Below are positions 1 to 5,801 of a stretch of 7,134 bases of DNA, piece after piece. The position numbers were made by a program, and so were the translations under genes. The stretch's first letter is position 1. Each line of letters starts with the position of its first letter. Origin of the DNA: an uncultured Mycoplasmatota bacterium (GTDB lineage Bacteria; Bacillota_I; Bacilli_A; RF39; UBA660); contig URPE01000036.1 in assembly GCA_900549625.1 (NCBI GenBank), forward strand, positions 1 through 7,134. The letters are read 5' to 3'. The notes under the pieces were generated by a model. It saw only the letters and a list, made by a program, of their open reading frames with translations, did no database searches and was not told where the DNA came from.

Positions 1-274
1 CTATTTCATAGATGCCTTTACCAGATGCACTATTCTTTTCAATTGTAAATGTTTGGACTCCACATTCACCTGGTAATAAGTCACCACTTTCAAAAACTTT
101 TGTTCCTTCCCATTTAATGTTACCTAAATCTTCTGTTACGATATTTAAGTTTTTCTCATTTCCTGTTGTTTTATTTGCTGCTGCAAAATATGCGTAACTA
201 GCACTAACAGTTGCTACAATAGCTAATAATAAAATTACTACTGCTATCATAATCGTTTTCTTTTCGCTCTTCAT
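1..274 (-). CDS. N-terminal part of a secreted/anchored protein with SipW/TasA-like signal region (runs off window)
   Basis: Ninety-one codons are visible before the gene leaves the left edge. The protein starts MKSEKK, followed by a hydrophobic segment at about residues 7-25 and then ASYAYFAAANK. A short basic N-terminus, one hydrophobic helix and an A-Y-A-Y-F-type end resemble signal regions of TasA/camelysin-like proteins processed by SipW-type signal peptidases, but this rests on pattern only. The visible mature part (about residues 34-91) is polar, with one Trp (W55) and one Cys (C71) in a segment reading LLPGECGVQTFTI, consistent with beta strands of an extracellular domain. The ATG at 274 is supported by GAGAGG at 282-287, seven bases upstream. 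It has its own promoter and follows the ttcA terminator, so it is a separate transcription unit. Full length and function cannot be seen; a plain N-terminally anchored surface protein is the alternative. Confidence 0.72.
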   Translation of the reverse strand, partial: MKSEKKTIMIAVVILLLAIVATVSASYAYFAAANKTTGNEKNLNIVTEDLGNIKWEGTKVFESGDLLPGECGVQTFTIEKNSASGKGIYEI

Positions 275-346
275 TTATATACCTCTCTTCTTTTAGTATA
301 GATGGTTTAACGTTTATCATATATTTACTATCTCTACCATAAGTAG

Positions 347-375
347 ATGATATCATAAGAGAGTCATTTATTCAA
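347..375 (-). promoter_or_regulatory. Predicted sigma-A promoter of the left-edge secreted-protein gene
   Basis: On the minus strand a -35 element TTGAAT (370-375) is followed after 17 bases by the -10 element TATCAT (347-352). TGA directly before the -10 gives an extended -10. Predicted transcription starts near 340, leaving a 5' leader of about 65 bases before the ATG at 274. The leader holds a small hairpin (TCTAC/GTAGA with a five-base loop), too weak to call a regulator. Confidence 0.5.
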
Positions 376-389
376 GTAATTTAAATATC

Positions 390-414
390 AAAAAAATAGT
401 TAATCACTTAACTA
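390..414 (-). terminator. Intrinsic terminator of the recX-desulfurase-ttcA unit, overlapping the ttcA stop
   Basis: On the minus strand the stem TAGTTAA / TTAACTA (408-414 and 397-403) closes a four-base loop GTGA and is followed by seven T (390-396). The first three bases of the stem are the TAG stop codon of ttcA, so the hairpin begins exactly where translation ends. Confidence 0.85.
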
Positions 415-1239
415 CTTTTCATCATACCATTCTAAGAATGAATGTTTACCATTTTCATCTTTATAGCCTAAAACACAATCTAAATTAACATTAGTTGTAC
501 TCTTATAAATATTGTAATCAATATCCGAATTTAATTTTCTCAAATCTTTTATTAATTCTTTCATTTCTCTTCTTTTACTAGTACCATCATTAATTAAAGA
601 ACATCCTTCTGTAAAACGACAAGCACAGTTAATAAATTTAAGTTCATGATAATCTCTAAATTTAATAATACTTTCTTCTCTTACAAAATAAAGAGGTCTA
701 ATAAGTTCTAATCCTTCATAGTTATCACTATGAAGTTTTGGCATCATTGTTTTAAATTCAGAACCATAAAACATTGATAAAAGAGTTGTTTCAATAACAT
801 CATCAAAGTGATGTCCCAAAGCTATTTTATTACACCCTATTTCTTTCGCATGATTATAAAGATGACCTCTTCGCATCTTAGCACATAAATAACAAGGACT
901 TTTAGATTCAACGTTAGCCACAACATCAAAAATATCGGTATTAAATATTTCAATTGGTACACCAAGTATTTTAGCATTATCCCTTATATACTCCAAGTTA
1001 TAAGCGTTGTACCCAGGATCCATCACTACATAACGAGCTTCAAAATGAATCTTGCCATGTCTTTGTAATTCTTGCATACATTTAGCAAGTAAAAACGAAT
1101 CTTTCCCCCCACTAATACAAACCATGATTTTATCATTATCACTAATCAAATTAAAATCATTAACAGCTTTAATAAATTTAGACCAAATATCTTTTCTAAA
1201 TTTCTTTATTAAATTTCTTTCTATTTCTTTTACTTCCAT
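412..1239 (-). CDS. ttcA: TtcA-family tRNA 2-thiolation enzyme (PP-loop ATPase, Fe-S type)
   Basis: The 275-residue protein is a PP-loop ATPase: SGGKDS at residues 43-48 binds ATP and would adenylate the target base. The central region matches TtcA closely: PCYLCAKMRRG (115-125, with the C116/C119 pair), KIALGHHFDD (138-147) and MFYGSEF followed by MMPKLHSD. TtcA makes 2-thiocytidine at tRNA position 32 and holds an oxygen-sensitive [4Fe-4S] cluster on the CxxC pair plus a later cysteine. Here the later motif reads NCACR (C205, C207, then C213) rather than the CxxC of E. coli TtcA, so the third ligand is probably C205 or C207. It is somewhat shorter than E. coli TtcA (about 311). The ATG is supported by AAAGGAAGG at 1245-1253. 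It lies 54 bases after a cysteine desulfurase gene, the likely sulfur source. Exact tRNA target in this lineage is inferred. Confidence 0.87.
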   Translation of the reverse strand: MEVKEIERNLIKKFRKDIWSKFIKAVNDFNLISDNDKIMVCISGGKDSFLLAKCMQELQRHGKIHFEARYVVMDPGYNAYNLEYIRDNAKILGVPIEIFNTDIFDVVANVESKSPCYLCAKMRRGHLYNHAKEIGCNKIALGHHFDDVIETTLLSMFYGSEFKTMMPKLHSDNYEGLELIRPLYFVREESIIKFRDYHELKFINCACRFTEGCSLINDGTSKRREMKELIKDLRKLNSDIDYNIYKSTTNVNLDCVLGYKDENGKHSFLEWYDEK

Positions 1240-1293
1240 AATAACCTTCCTTTGCTTACTTATTATAAAGTTAAATAACTTAAAAGTATAGCC

Positions 1294-2403
1294 TTAATCA
1301 TTTATTATTTCTTTTAAAGTATTATAAAATAAATCAATTTCTTCTATAGTAGTAACTTCACTAAAACTTACCCTTATACTACTTAAAGAAAGAGCTTTAT
1401 TATGAGTTATCGCATAAACAATTTTAGAAGGTGTTTTTACAGGACAACAACTTGTTTTATGAGAAACATATATTTCTCTATCACTTAGTAATTTAACTAA
1501 TTGTTCACTATTAGTACTAAGAACACTAAAATTTAAAATGTATGGACTACCATCTTTTGGACTATTAATAATTACTTTAGGATTATCTTTTAAATAATTA
1601 AATAGTCTATCTTTTAAACTAGTTACTAACCGGGTATTTTCTTCCATACTAGTTAAAGCCCTTTTAATAGCCATACAAGTACTACTTACCATTGCCACAT
1701 CTGGTGTCCCACTTCTATAAACAGTTACTGATTTACCACCTAAAATCATCGGCTCTAAAAACACTCTTTCACTTTTAATTAATAAACCAATACCAAGAAG
1801 TCCATGCAACTTATGAGGATTAATAGTTACTAAATCAAAGTTATTTACATTCATCTTTAATTTACCAAACTTTTGAGAAGCATCAACATGCATAAATATA
1901 TGTTCATAGCCTTTTAAACATTCACTTACTTCATCAATATTTATAATACACCCAACCTCACTATCAAGAGCCGTAATACTAACTAAAATCGTATCATCCC
2001 TTATTAACGATTTTAATTCTTTTATATCAATATGCCCATTTACTACATTTAAAACAGATACCAAAAATCCTTCTTGTTGTAGTTTTGTTACTGGTGCTGT
2101 AATAGACGTATGTTCAATACTACTAATAATAATATGTTTACCATAATTCTTATAACGATAAGCAACCCCAAAAATAGCCAAATTATTACTTTCAGTAGCC
2201 CCACTAGTATATATAATACTATCCCTACTAACACCAAGCATATCCGCAATATCTTTAGTTTTAGTATCTATTACTTCTTTATTTTGCCTTCCTCTTTCAT
2301 GTACTGAATTAGGATTAGCATAATTATTATCTAAACACTTTATATATTCTTTCTTTACACTTTCATAAACAAAAGAACCTGCAGCATGATCTAAATATAC
2401 CAC
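1294..2403 (-). CDS. Cysteine desulfurase, NifS/IscS family (class V aminotransferase fold)
   Basis: A PLP enzyme of 369 residues that removes sulfur from cysteine as a protein-bound persulfide, leaving alanine. Family landmarks are in order: YLDHAAG at the N-terminus, TSGATESNN (66-74), EHTS with H98 stacking on PLP, HVDASQ (172-177) with D174 and Q177, PLP lysine K198 in NPHKLHG, and RSGTPD (230-235). The persulfide cysteine should be C319 or C320 in KTSCCPVKTPS, where relatives usually have a GSAC motif; two adjacent cysteines and a slightly shortened loop are unusual. The start is GTG at 2403, sharing one base with the recX TAG stop (TAGTG), with AAGGTGAG at 2409-2416; translational coupling to recX is likely. 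The next gene is a TtcA-type thiolase, so the probable role is supplying sulfur to tRNA, though general Fe-S or thiamine supply is not excluded. Confidence 0.92.
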   Translation of the reverse strand: MVYLDHAAGSFVYESVKKEYIKCLDNNYANPNSVHERGRQNKEVIDTKTKDIADMLGVSRDSIIYTSGATESNNLAIFGVAYRYKNYGKHIIISSIEHTSITAPVTKLQQEGFLVSVLNVVNGHIDIKELKSLIRDDTILVSITALDSEVGCIINIDEVSECLKGYEHIFMHVDASQKFGKLKMNVNNFDLVTINPHKLHGLLGIGLLIKSERVFLEPMILGGKSVTVYRSGTPDVAMVSSTCMAIKRALTSMEENTRLVTSLKDRLFNYLKDNPKVIINSPKDGSPYILNFSVLSTNSEQLVKLLSDREIYVSHKTSCCPVKTPSKIVYAITHNKALSLSSIRVSFSEVTTIEEIDLFYNTLKEIIND

Positions 2404-3161
2404 TATAACTCACCTTCTATTTCTACATCTTTATATCCTTTTTGTAATAACTTAATTTTCAAACGATACTCTAATTCTTTACCACTATACTTACGTGATA
2501 ATACTTTTCTTTGTTTTTCTATTTCTCTTTGTAAAACATTATAATTGGCTTTTATTTCTTCACTTTCTAATAAAGAATAAAACATTTCTTTTGGATACCC
2601 ATTTTGATATAAATAATTACTTATTTTTTGTTTTAATAAAGATGCACTAAACTTTTTATTTGTACTTATCTTTTTATTAATTATCTTAATTATTTTATCT
2701 TCCCATACTTCCTTTGGTATTTCGTTTAGTGCATCTTTTACCACTTCATCATTAATATTTAACTGTAATAATCTTTTCCTTATTTTCTCAGGTCCATTCA
2801 TCGTTAAAAGAGTTTCATCATGTAAAAAATGTTTAACATAACTAAGTTCATTTAAATATCCTTCTTTTTGCAGTCTTTTAATAGTATTTAAAACATTATC
2901 ATTACTATAACCCTTTTTCTTTAAATAAGCTTCTATTTCACTTTGACACTTCTCACTACGCGCTAAATACATTAAAGCCACATAATAACTTTCTAATTCT
3001 TTATTCTCTTTTAAAATACTTTCTAATTGTTCTTCTTTAATATTCTTTTTTAATAAAAGTTCATATTTAACAATAATATCATCATATAAAACATAATCTT
3101 TCATATCTATAGTTACAATATAAGTATTTAATTTATCTTTTTTATATTTCATAATTTTCAT
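2403..3161 (-). CDS. recX: RecX family regulator of RecA
   Basis: RecX binds RecA filaments and limits strand exchange and the SOS response. The ATG at 3161 gives 252 residues, close to the Firmicutes size (about 264 in B. subtilis). The start MKIMKYKKDK is followed by the N-terminal strand region TYIVTIDMKDYVLYDD. Then comes the family signature ALMYLARSEKCQSEIEAYL-KKKGY, with an aliphatic-YL-R-S-E core, followed by LQKEGYLNELSYVKHFL and further three-helix repeats to the C-terminus; the protein is Lys/Glu-rich and helical. The frame is open upstream to a TTG at 3194, but that would sit inside the promoter (3177-3205), so it is rejected. The ATGs at 3167 and 3152 are alternatives, and no strong Shine-Dalgarno is present (only GTGAT at 3166-3170). 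It is first in a probable operon with the desulfurase and ttcA, and recA is not next to it. Confidence 0.87.
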   Translation of the reverse strand: MKIMKYKKDKLNTYIVTIDMKDYVLYDDIIVKYELLLKKNIKEEQLESILKENKELESYYVALMYLARSEKCQSEIEAYLKKKGYSNDNVLNTIKRLQKEGYLNELSYVKHFLHDETLLTMNGPEKIRKRLLQLNINDEVVKDALNEIPKEVWEDKIIKIINKKISTNKKFSASLLKQKISNYLYQNGYPKEMFYSLLESEEIKANYNVLQREIEKQRKVLSRKYSGKELEYRLKIKLLQKGYKDVEIEGEL

Positions 3162-3176
3162 AAACATCACAAAAAA

Positions 3177-3205
3177 ATTATATAATACAAACAATTGTTT
3201 TGCAA
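3177..3205 (-). promoter_or_regulatory. Predicted sigma-A promoter of recX and the sulfur-transfer genes
   Basis: On the minus strand TTGCAA (3200-3205) and a perfect TATAAT (3177-3182) are separated by 17 bases. Predicted transcription starts around 3170, only about 7-10 bases ahead of the recX ATG at 3161, so the leader is very short. The -35 element begins three bases after the T-tract of the clpB terminator. Confidence 0.75.
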
Positions 3206-3207
3206 CT

Positions 3208-3237
3208 AAAAAAGGACTTAATCTTCTAAGTCCTTTT
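3208..3237 (-). terminator. Intrinsic terminator of clpB, overlapping the end of its coding sequence
   Basis: On the minus strand an 11-bp perfect stem, AAAAGGACTTA (3227-3237) with TAAGTCCTTTT (3210-3220), encloses a six-base loop and ends in six T (3208-3213). The upstream arm consists of the last clpB codons (Lys-Arg-Thr) and the first two bases of the TAG stop. The A/T flanks would also allow termination of plus-strand transcripts, but no plus-strand gene precedes it. Confidence 0.9.
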
Positions 3238-5340
3238 AATATTTAAAATAAAGTTATCATCTTTAACATCAATTTCTAAAACACTATTAGGTTTTATATC
3301 TTCACCAACTAAAGCATGGGCAATTAAAGTCTCTATATTATTAGTCACATAACGTTTAATAGGTCTTGCTCCAAACTCTGGTACAAAAGCCTCATCTATT
3401 ACTTTAGTACTAGCATTACTAGTTAATAAGACTTTAATTTGTTTAACTTTTAATCTATTATTAATCTCATTAATAATTTTATCAAGTATCTTAGCCACAC
3501 AATCTTTCTTTAACGGATTAAAGACAATTATTTCATCAATACGATTTATAAATTCTGGTCTAAAGTTCTTTCTAAGTTCCCCCATAACTAGTTCATAAGC
3601 ATTCTCTTCATTATCTAAGATATACTCACTACCTAAGTTACTAGTCATAATAATAATTGTATTTTTAAAATCAACTGTTCTACCTTGTGAATCAGTAAGC
3701 CTTCCATCATCTAGTATTTGTAATAAAATATTAAAGACATCTTTATGGGCTTTTTCGATTTCATCAAACAAAACTATACTATATGGATTACGTCTTACAG
3801 CCTCGGTTAAAACACCACCCTCATCATATCCTACATACCCTGGAGGAGCCCCAATTAAACGTGAGACATTGAAAGCTTCCATATATTCAGAACAATCAAT
3901 TCTTATCATGTGTCTTTCATCATCAAATAACTCATTAGCAAGACTCTTAGCAACTTCCGTTTTACCAACACCAGTTGGTCCTAAAAAGATAAATGAACCT
4001 ATTGGTCTATTTGGATCTTTAATACCACTTCTTGCCCTTATAATGGCTTCACTTACTTTAGTTAAAGCCTCATCTTGACCAATTACTCGTTTTTCAAGTC
4101 TTTCTTTTAAATGTAGTAATTTCTCTCTTTCACTACTAACTAATTTAGATACAGGAATATTAGTCCAACGTGATATTATTCCTGCAATTCCTTCTTCATC
4201 AACAACATCAGATAAAATAGTATTTTGACTATTTTTTCTTAAAGTAGCAAGTTCATTTTCTAACTTTGGAATAGTTCCATGTCTTATTATAGCACTTTTC
4301 TCTAAATCATAGTTATTCTCAGCATTAGCAAGTTCAAAACGGGCTTTTTCAAGTTCAGCTTTCTTCTTATTAATCTTATCTTTTAAAGCTTTCTCACTTT
4401 CCCATTTTTGTCTTAAATTCTTCTCTTGTTTTTTTAAGCCTTCTAACTCTTCATCAATTTTTTGAACCCTTGCTACTGACAATTCATCTTTTTCTTTTTT
4501 TAGAGCTTGTCTTTCTATTTCTAAACTCATAATTTTTCTTGTCAATTTATCAAGTGATACTGGTACTGAATCAAGTTGCATTTTAATAGTTGCACAAGCC
4601 TCATCTACTAGATCTATTGCTTTATCTGGTAAAAATCTATCCGTAATATAACGATCAGCCAAAGTAGCCGCTGCAACTAAAGCACTATCTTTAATAGTAA
4701 CCCCATGAAATACTTCAAAACGCTCTTTTAAACCTCTTAAAATTGTAATAGTGTCTTCAACTGTTGGCTCTTTAACCATTACTTTTTGTAGTCTTCTTTC
4801 TAAAGCCCCATCTTTTTCAATATATTTACGATATTCATTTAACGTAGTCGCCCCTATAAGATGAATCTCACCACGAGCAAGCATTGGTTTTAACATATTA
4901 GATACATCCATAGCTCCTTCGGCACCAGACCCAACAATCATATGAATTTCATCAATAAACATAATAATATTGCCATCACTATCTTTAATTTCTTTTAAAA
5001 CGGCTTTTAATCTTTCTTCAAATTCACCACGGTATTTTGCCCCTGCTACAAGTGCACCTAAATCAAGTTCCCAAATAGTTTTATTTTTAAGACTATTAGG
5101 AACATCTCCTGCTACTATTCTTTGAGCAAGTCCTTCTACTATCGCTGTTTTACCAACACCTGGTTCCCCAATTAAAACCGGATTATTTTTACTTTTACGT
5201 GATAAAATACGAATAACATTTCTAATCTCTTCATCCCGACCAATAACCGGATCTACTTTATTATCTTTTGTATTCAAAGTTATATCACGACCATATTTCT
5301 CTAAAACATTTTTTAATTCTTCATTATTATCTGGATACAT
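3226..5340 (-). CDS. clpB: ClpB disaggregase (Hsp104 family) lacking the N-terminal domain
   Basis: A 704-residue AAA+ chaperone that threads aggregated proteins through a hexameric pore, working with DnaK in the cytosol. From the ATG at 5340: Walker A1 GEPGVGKT (58-65), pore loop KYRG with Y103, Walker B1 IIMFIDE (125-131), arginine pair in ERRLQ (182-183), the coiled-coil middle domain (about 260-380, full length, which marks ClpB rather than ClpC), Walker A2 GPTGVGKT (454-461), pore loop GYVG with Y502, Walker B2 SIVLFDE (521-527) and sensor-2 GARP (657-660). The protein begins at NVLEKYGRDIT, which in full-length ClpB (about 860 residues) follows the N-domain, so that domain is absent, as in mycoplasmal ClpB. 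An upstream in-frame GTG at 5388 falls inside the CIRCE operator and ahead of the promoter's start site, so ATG 5340 with GGAGGTGG at 5346-5353 is chosen. It is monocistronic, under CIRCE/HrcA control. Confidence 0.96.
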   Translation of the reverse strand: MYPDNNEELKNVLEKYGRDITLNTKDNKVDPVIGRDEEIRNVIRILSRKSKNNPVLIGEPGVGKTAIVEGLAQRIVAGDVPNSLKNKTIWELDLGALVAGAKYRGEFEERLKAVLKEIKDSDGNIIMFIDEIHMIVGSGAEGAMDVSNMLKPMLARGEIHLIGATTLNEYRKYIEKDGALERRLQKVMVKEPTVEDTITILRGLKERFEVFHGVTIKDSALVAAATLADRYITDRFLPDKAIDLVDEACATIKMQLDSVPVSLDKLTRKIMSLEIERQALKKEKDELSVARVQKIDEELEGLKKQEKNLRQKWESEKALKDKINKKKAELEKARFELANAENNYDLEKSAIIRHGTIPKLENELATLRKNSQNTILSDVVDEEGIAGIISRWTNIPVSKLVSSEREKLLHLKERLEKRVIGQDEALTKVSEAIIRARSGIKDPNRPIGSFIFLGPTGVGKTEVAKSLANELFDDERHMIRIDCSEYMEAFNVSRLIGAPPGYVGYDEGGVLTEAVRRNPYSIVLFDEIEKAHKDVFNILLQILDDGRLTDSQGRTVDFKNTIIIMTSNLGSEYILDNEENAYELVMGELRKNFRPEFINRIDEIIVFNPLKKDCVAKILDKIINEINNRLKVKQIKVLLTSNASTKVIDEAFVPEFGARPIKRYVTNNIETLIAHALVGEDIKPNSVLEIDVKDDNFILNIKRT

Positions 5341-5345
5341 ATTAT

Positions 5346-5353
5346 CCACCTCC
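5346..5353 (-). promoter_or_regulatory. clpB ribosome binding site
   Basis: GGAGGTGG on the minus strand, with its GGAGG core eight bases before ATG 5340. It decides the clpB start in favour of the form without an N-domain. Confidence 0.85.
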
Positions 5354-5366
5354 AAACTATGTCTTA

Positions 5367-5395
5367 ATTTTATCACTATATTTAGCACTTGTCAA
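5367..5395 (-). promoter_or_regulatory. clpB promoter (sigma-A type)
   Basis: On the minus strand a perfect TTGACA (5390-5395) and TAAAAT (5367-5372) are separated by 17 bases. Predicted transcription starts near 5360, giving a leader of about 20 bases that just contains the ribosome binding site. The -35 element lies across the centre and left arm of the CIRCE operator, the expected layout for repression by HrcA. Confidence 0.85.
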
Positions 5396-5408
5396 TATAG
5401 AGTGCTAA
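5382..5408. promoter_or_regulatory. CIRCE operator (HrcA binding site)
   Basis: TTAGCACTT, nine bases, then GAGTGCTAA. The CIRCE consensus is TTAGCACTC-N9-GAGTGCTAA, so 17 of 18 arm bases match and the spacer length is exact. HrcA binds CIRCE and is inactivated by heat stress when GroEL is titrated by misfolded protein. No second CIRCE and no CtsR box were seen upstream of clpB, and hrcA is not in the window. Confidence 0.93.
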
Positions 5409-5425
5409 ATATTTTTTAAAACTTA

Positions 5426-5456
5426 TTGACATATTTTTATAATTATTTGCTAAAAT
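5426..5456 (+). promoter_or_regulatory. Predicted promoter of the DUF192 gene
   Basis: A perfect TTGACA (5426-5431) and TAAAAT preceded by TGC (extended -10, 5448-5456) are separated by 19 bases, longer than usual. Transcription would start near 5463, right at the ribosome binding site. A TATAAT at 5438-5443 is an alternative -10 but has only a weak TTTAAA (5415-5420) as its -35 element. The promoter faces away from clpB, 18 bases beyond the CIRCE. Confidence 0.5.
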
Positions 5457-5462
5457 GTTATT

Positions 5463-5470
5463 AAGGTGAT
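5463..5470 (+). promoter_or_regulatory. DUF192 gene ribosome binding site
   Basis: AAGGTGAT, complementary to the 16S rRNA tail, four bases before the ATG at 5475. The in-frame GTG at 5466 is part of this site and is therefore not the start. Confidence 0.8.
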
Positions 5471-5474
5471 CTAC

Positions 5475-5801
5475 ATGAAATTAAAAATAAATAACCAAAA
5501 AATTACTATAATAAAAGCCTTAGATTTTAAAACAAGATTAATCGGCTTAATGGGTAAAAAAAATATTGATTATGGTATATTATTTCCAAATTGTAACGCG
5601 ATTCATACATTCTTAATGCAAGAAAATATTGATGTATTAGGTCTAAATAATGATAATCAAGTTATTTTCATTTATCGTGATGTACCTAAAAACAAAATAG
5701 TTAAAGTTAGCGAAAACTCTAAAAAAACTAGTATTTTAGAATTACCTAAAAATACTAGTACATCTCTTTATATTGGTTCCATCATTAATTTTGAAGATTA
5801 A
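5475..5801 (+). CDS. DUF192 (COG1430) family protein
   Basis: A 108-residue protein with the DUF192 pattern: KTRLIGLMGKK (19-29), YGILFPNCNAIHTFLMQENIDVLGLN (positions 33-58, with key residues G34, F37, H44, F46, M48, I52 and D53), and the closing ILELPKNTS (87-95) before a small beta segment. Most members of the family have no known biochemical function, so none is assigned. Many relatives carry a signal peptide; this one starts directly with the domain (MKLKINNQK) and is probably cytosolic. It is divergent from clpB, sharing a promoter region with a CIRCE operator, and convergent with obg, overlapping its stop codon by four bases. Its codons at about 5721-5759 also encode the obg terminator on the opposite strand. 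No terminator for its own transcript is visible nearby. Confidence 0.85.
   Translation: MKLKINNQKITIIKALDFKTRLIGLMGKKNIDYGILFPNCNAIHTFLMQENIDVLGLNNDNQVIFIYRDVPKNKIVKVSENSKKTSILELPKNTSTSLYIGSIINFED
5721..5759 (-). terminator. Intrinsic terminator of obg, inside the DUF192 coding sequence
   Basis: On the minus strand an 11-bp perfect stem (ACTAGTATTTT at 5749-5759 with AAAATACTAGT at 5727-5737) is extended by two more pairs after a bulged T, with loop GTAATT and seven T at 5721-5727. It starts about 39 bases after the obg stop. On the plus strand the hairpin is not followed by a T-run, so it works for the obg direction only. Confidence 0.85.

Noticed and set aside
12..197. Plus-strand open frame of 61 codons
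   Set aside because: Opposite strand of the left-edge secreted-protein gene, with no ribosome binding site and no recognisable product.
347..356. Palindrome ATGATATCAT as an operator
   Set aside because: It coincides with the extended -10 of the left-edge gene's promoter; ten bases of AT-rich palindrome are not enough to claim a regulator site.
1262..1290. Internal promoter for ttcA (TATAAT at 1262-1267)
   Set aside because: No acceptable -35 lies 16-18 bases upstream (TATACT at best), and such a hexamer is common in this base composition.
1052..1291. Plus-strand open frame of 79 codons
   Set aside because: Antisense to ttcA; its hydrophobic look comes from the complement of lysine-rich coding sequence.
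2110..2307. Plus-strand open frame of 65 codons
   Set aside because: Antisense to the desulfurase gene, low-complexity Asn/Thr/Ile composition, no initiation signal.
3162..3194. Longer recX reading frame starting with TTG at 3194
   Set aside because: The added codons cover the recX -10 element and would be untranscribed from the predicted promoter; the family's N-terminus fits the ATG near 3161.
3869..4078. Plus-strand open frame of 69 codons
   Set aside because: Antisense to the conserved second AAA+ domain of clpB; explained by that gene's codons.
5341..5388. Longer clpB frame starting with GTG at 5388
   Set aside because: It begins inside the CIRCE operator and upstream of the predicted transcription start, has no ribosome binding site, and the added residues match no ClpB sequence.
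5466..5474. GTG start for the DUF192 gene at 5466
   Set aside because: The GTG is part of the Shine-Dalgarno AAGGTGAT that serves the ATG at 5475.
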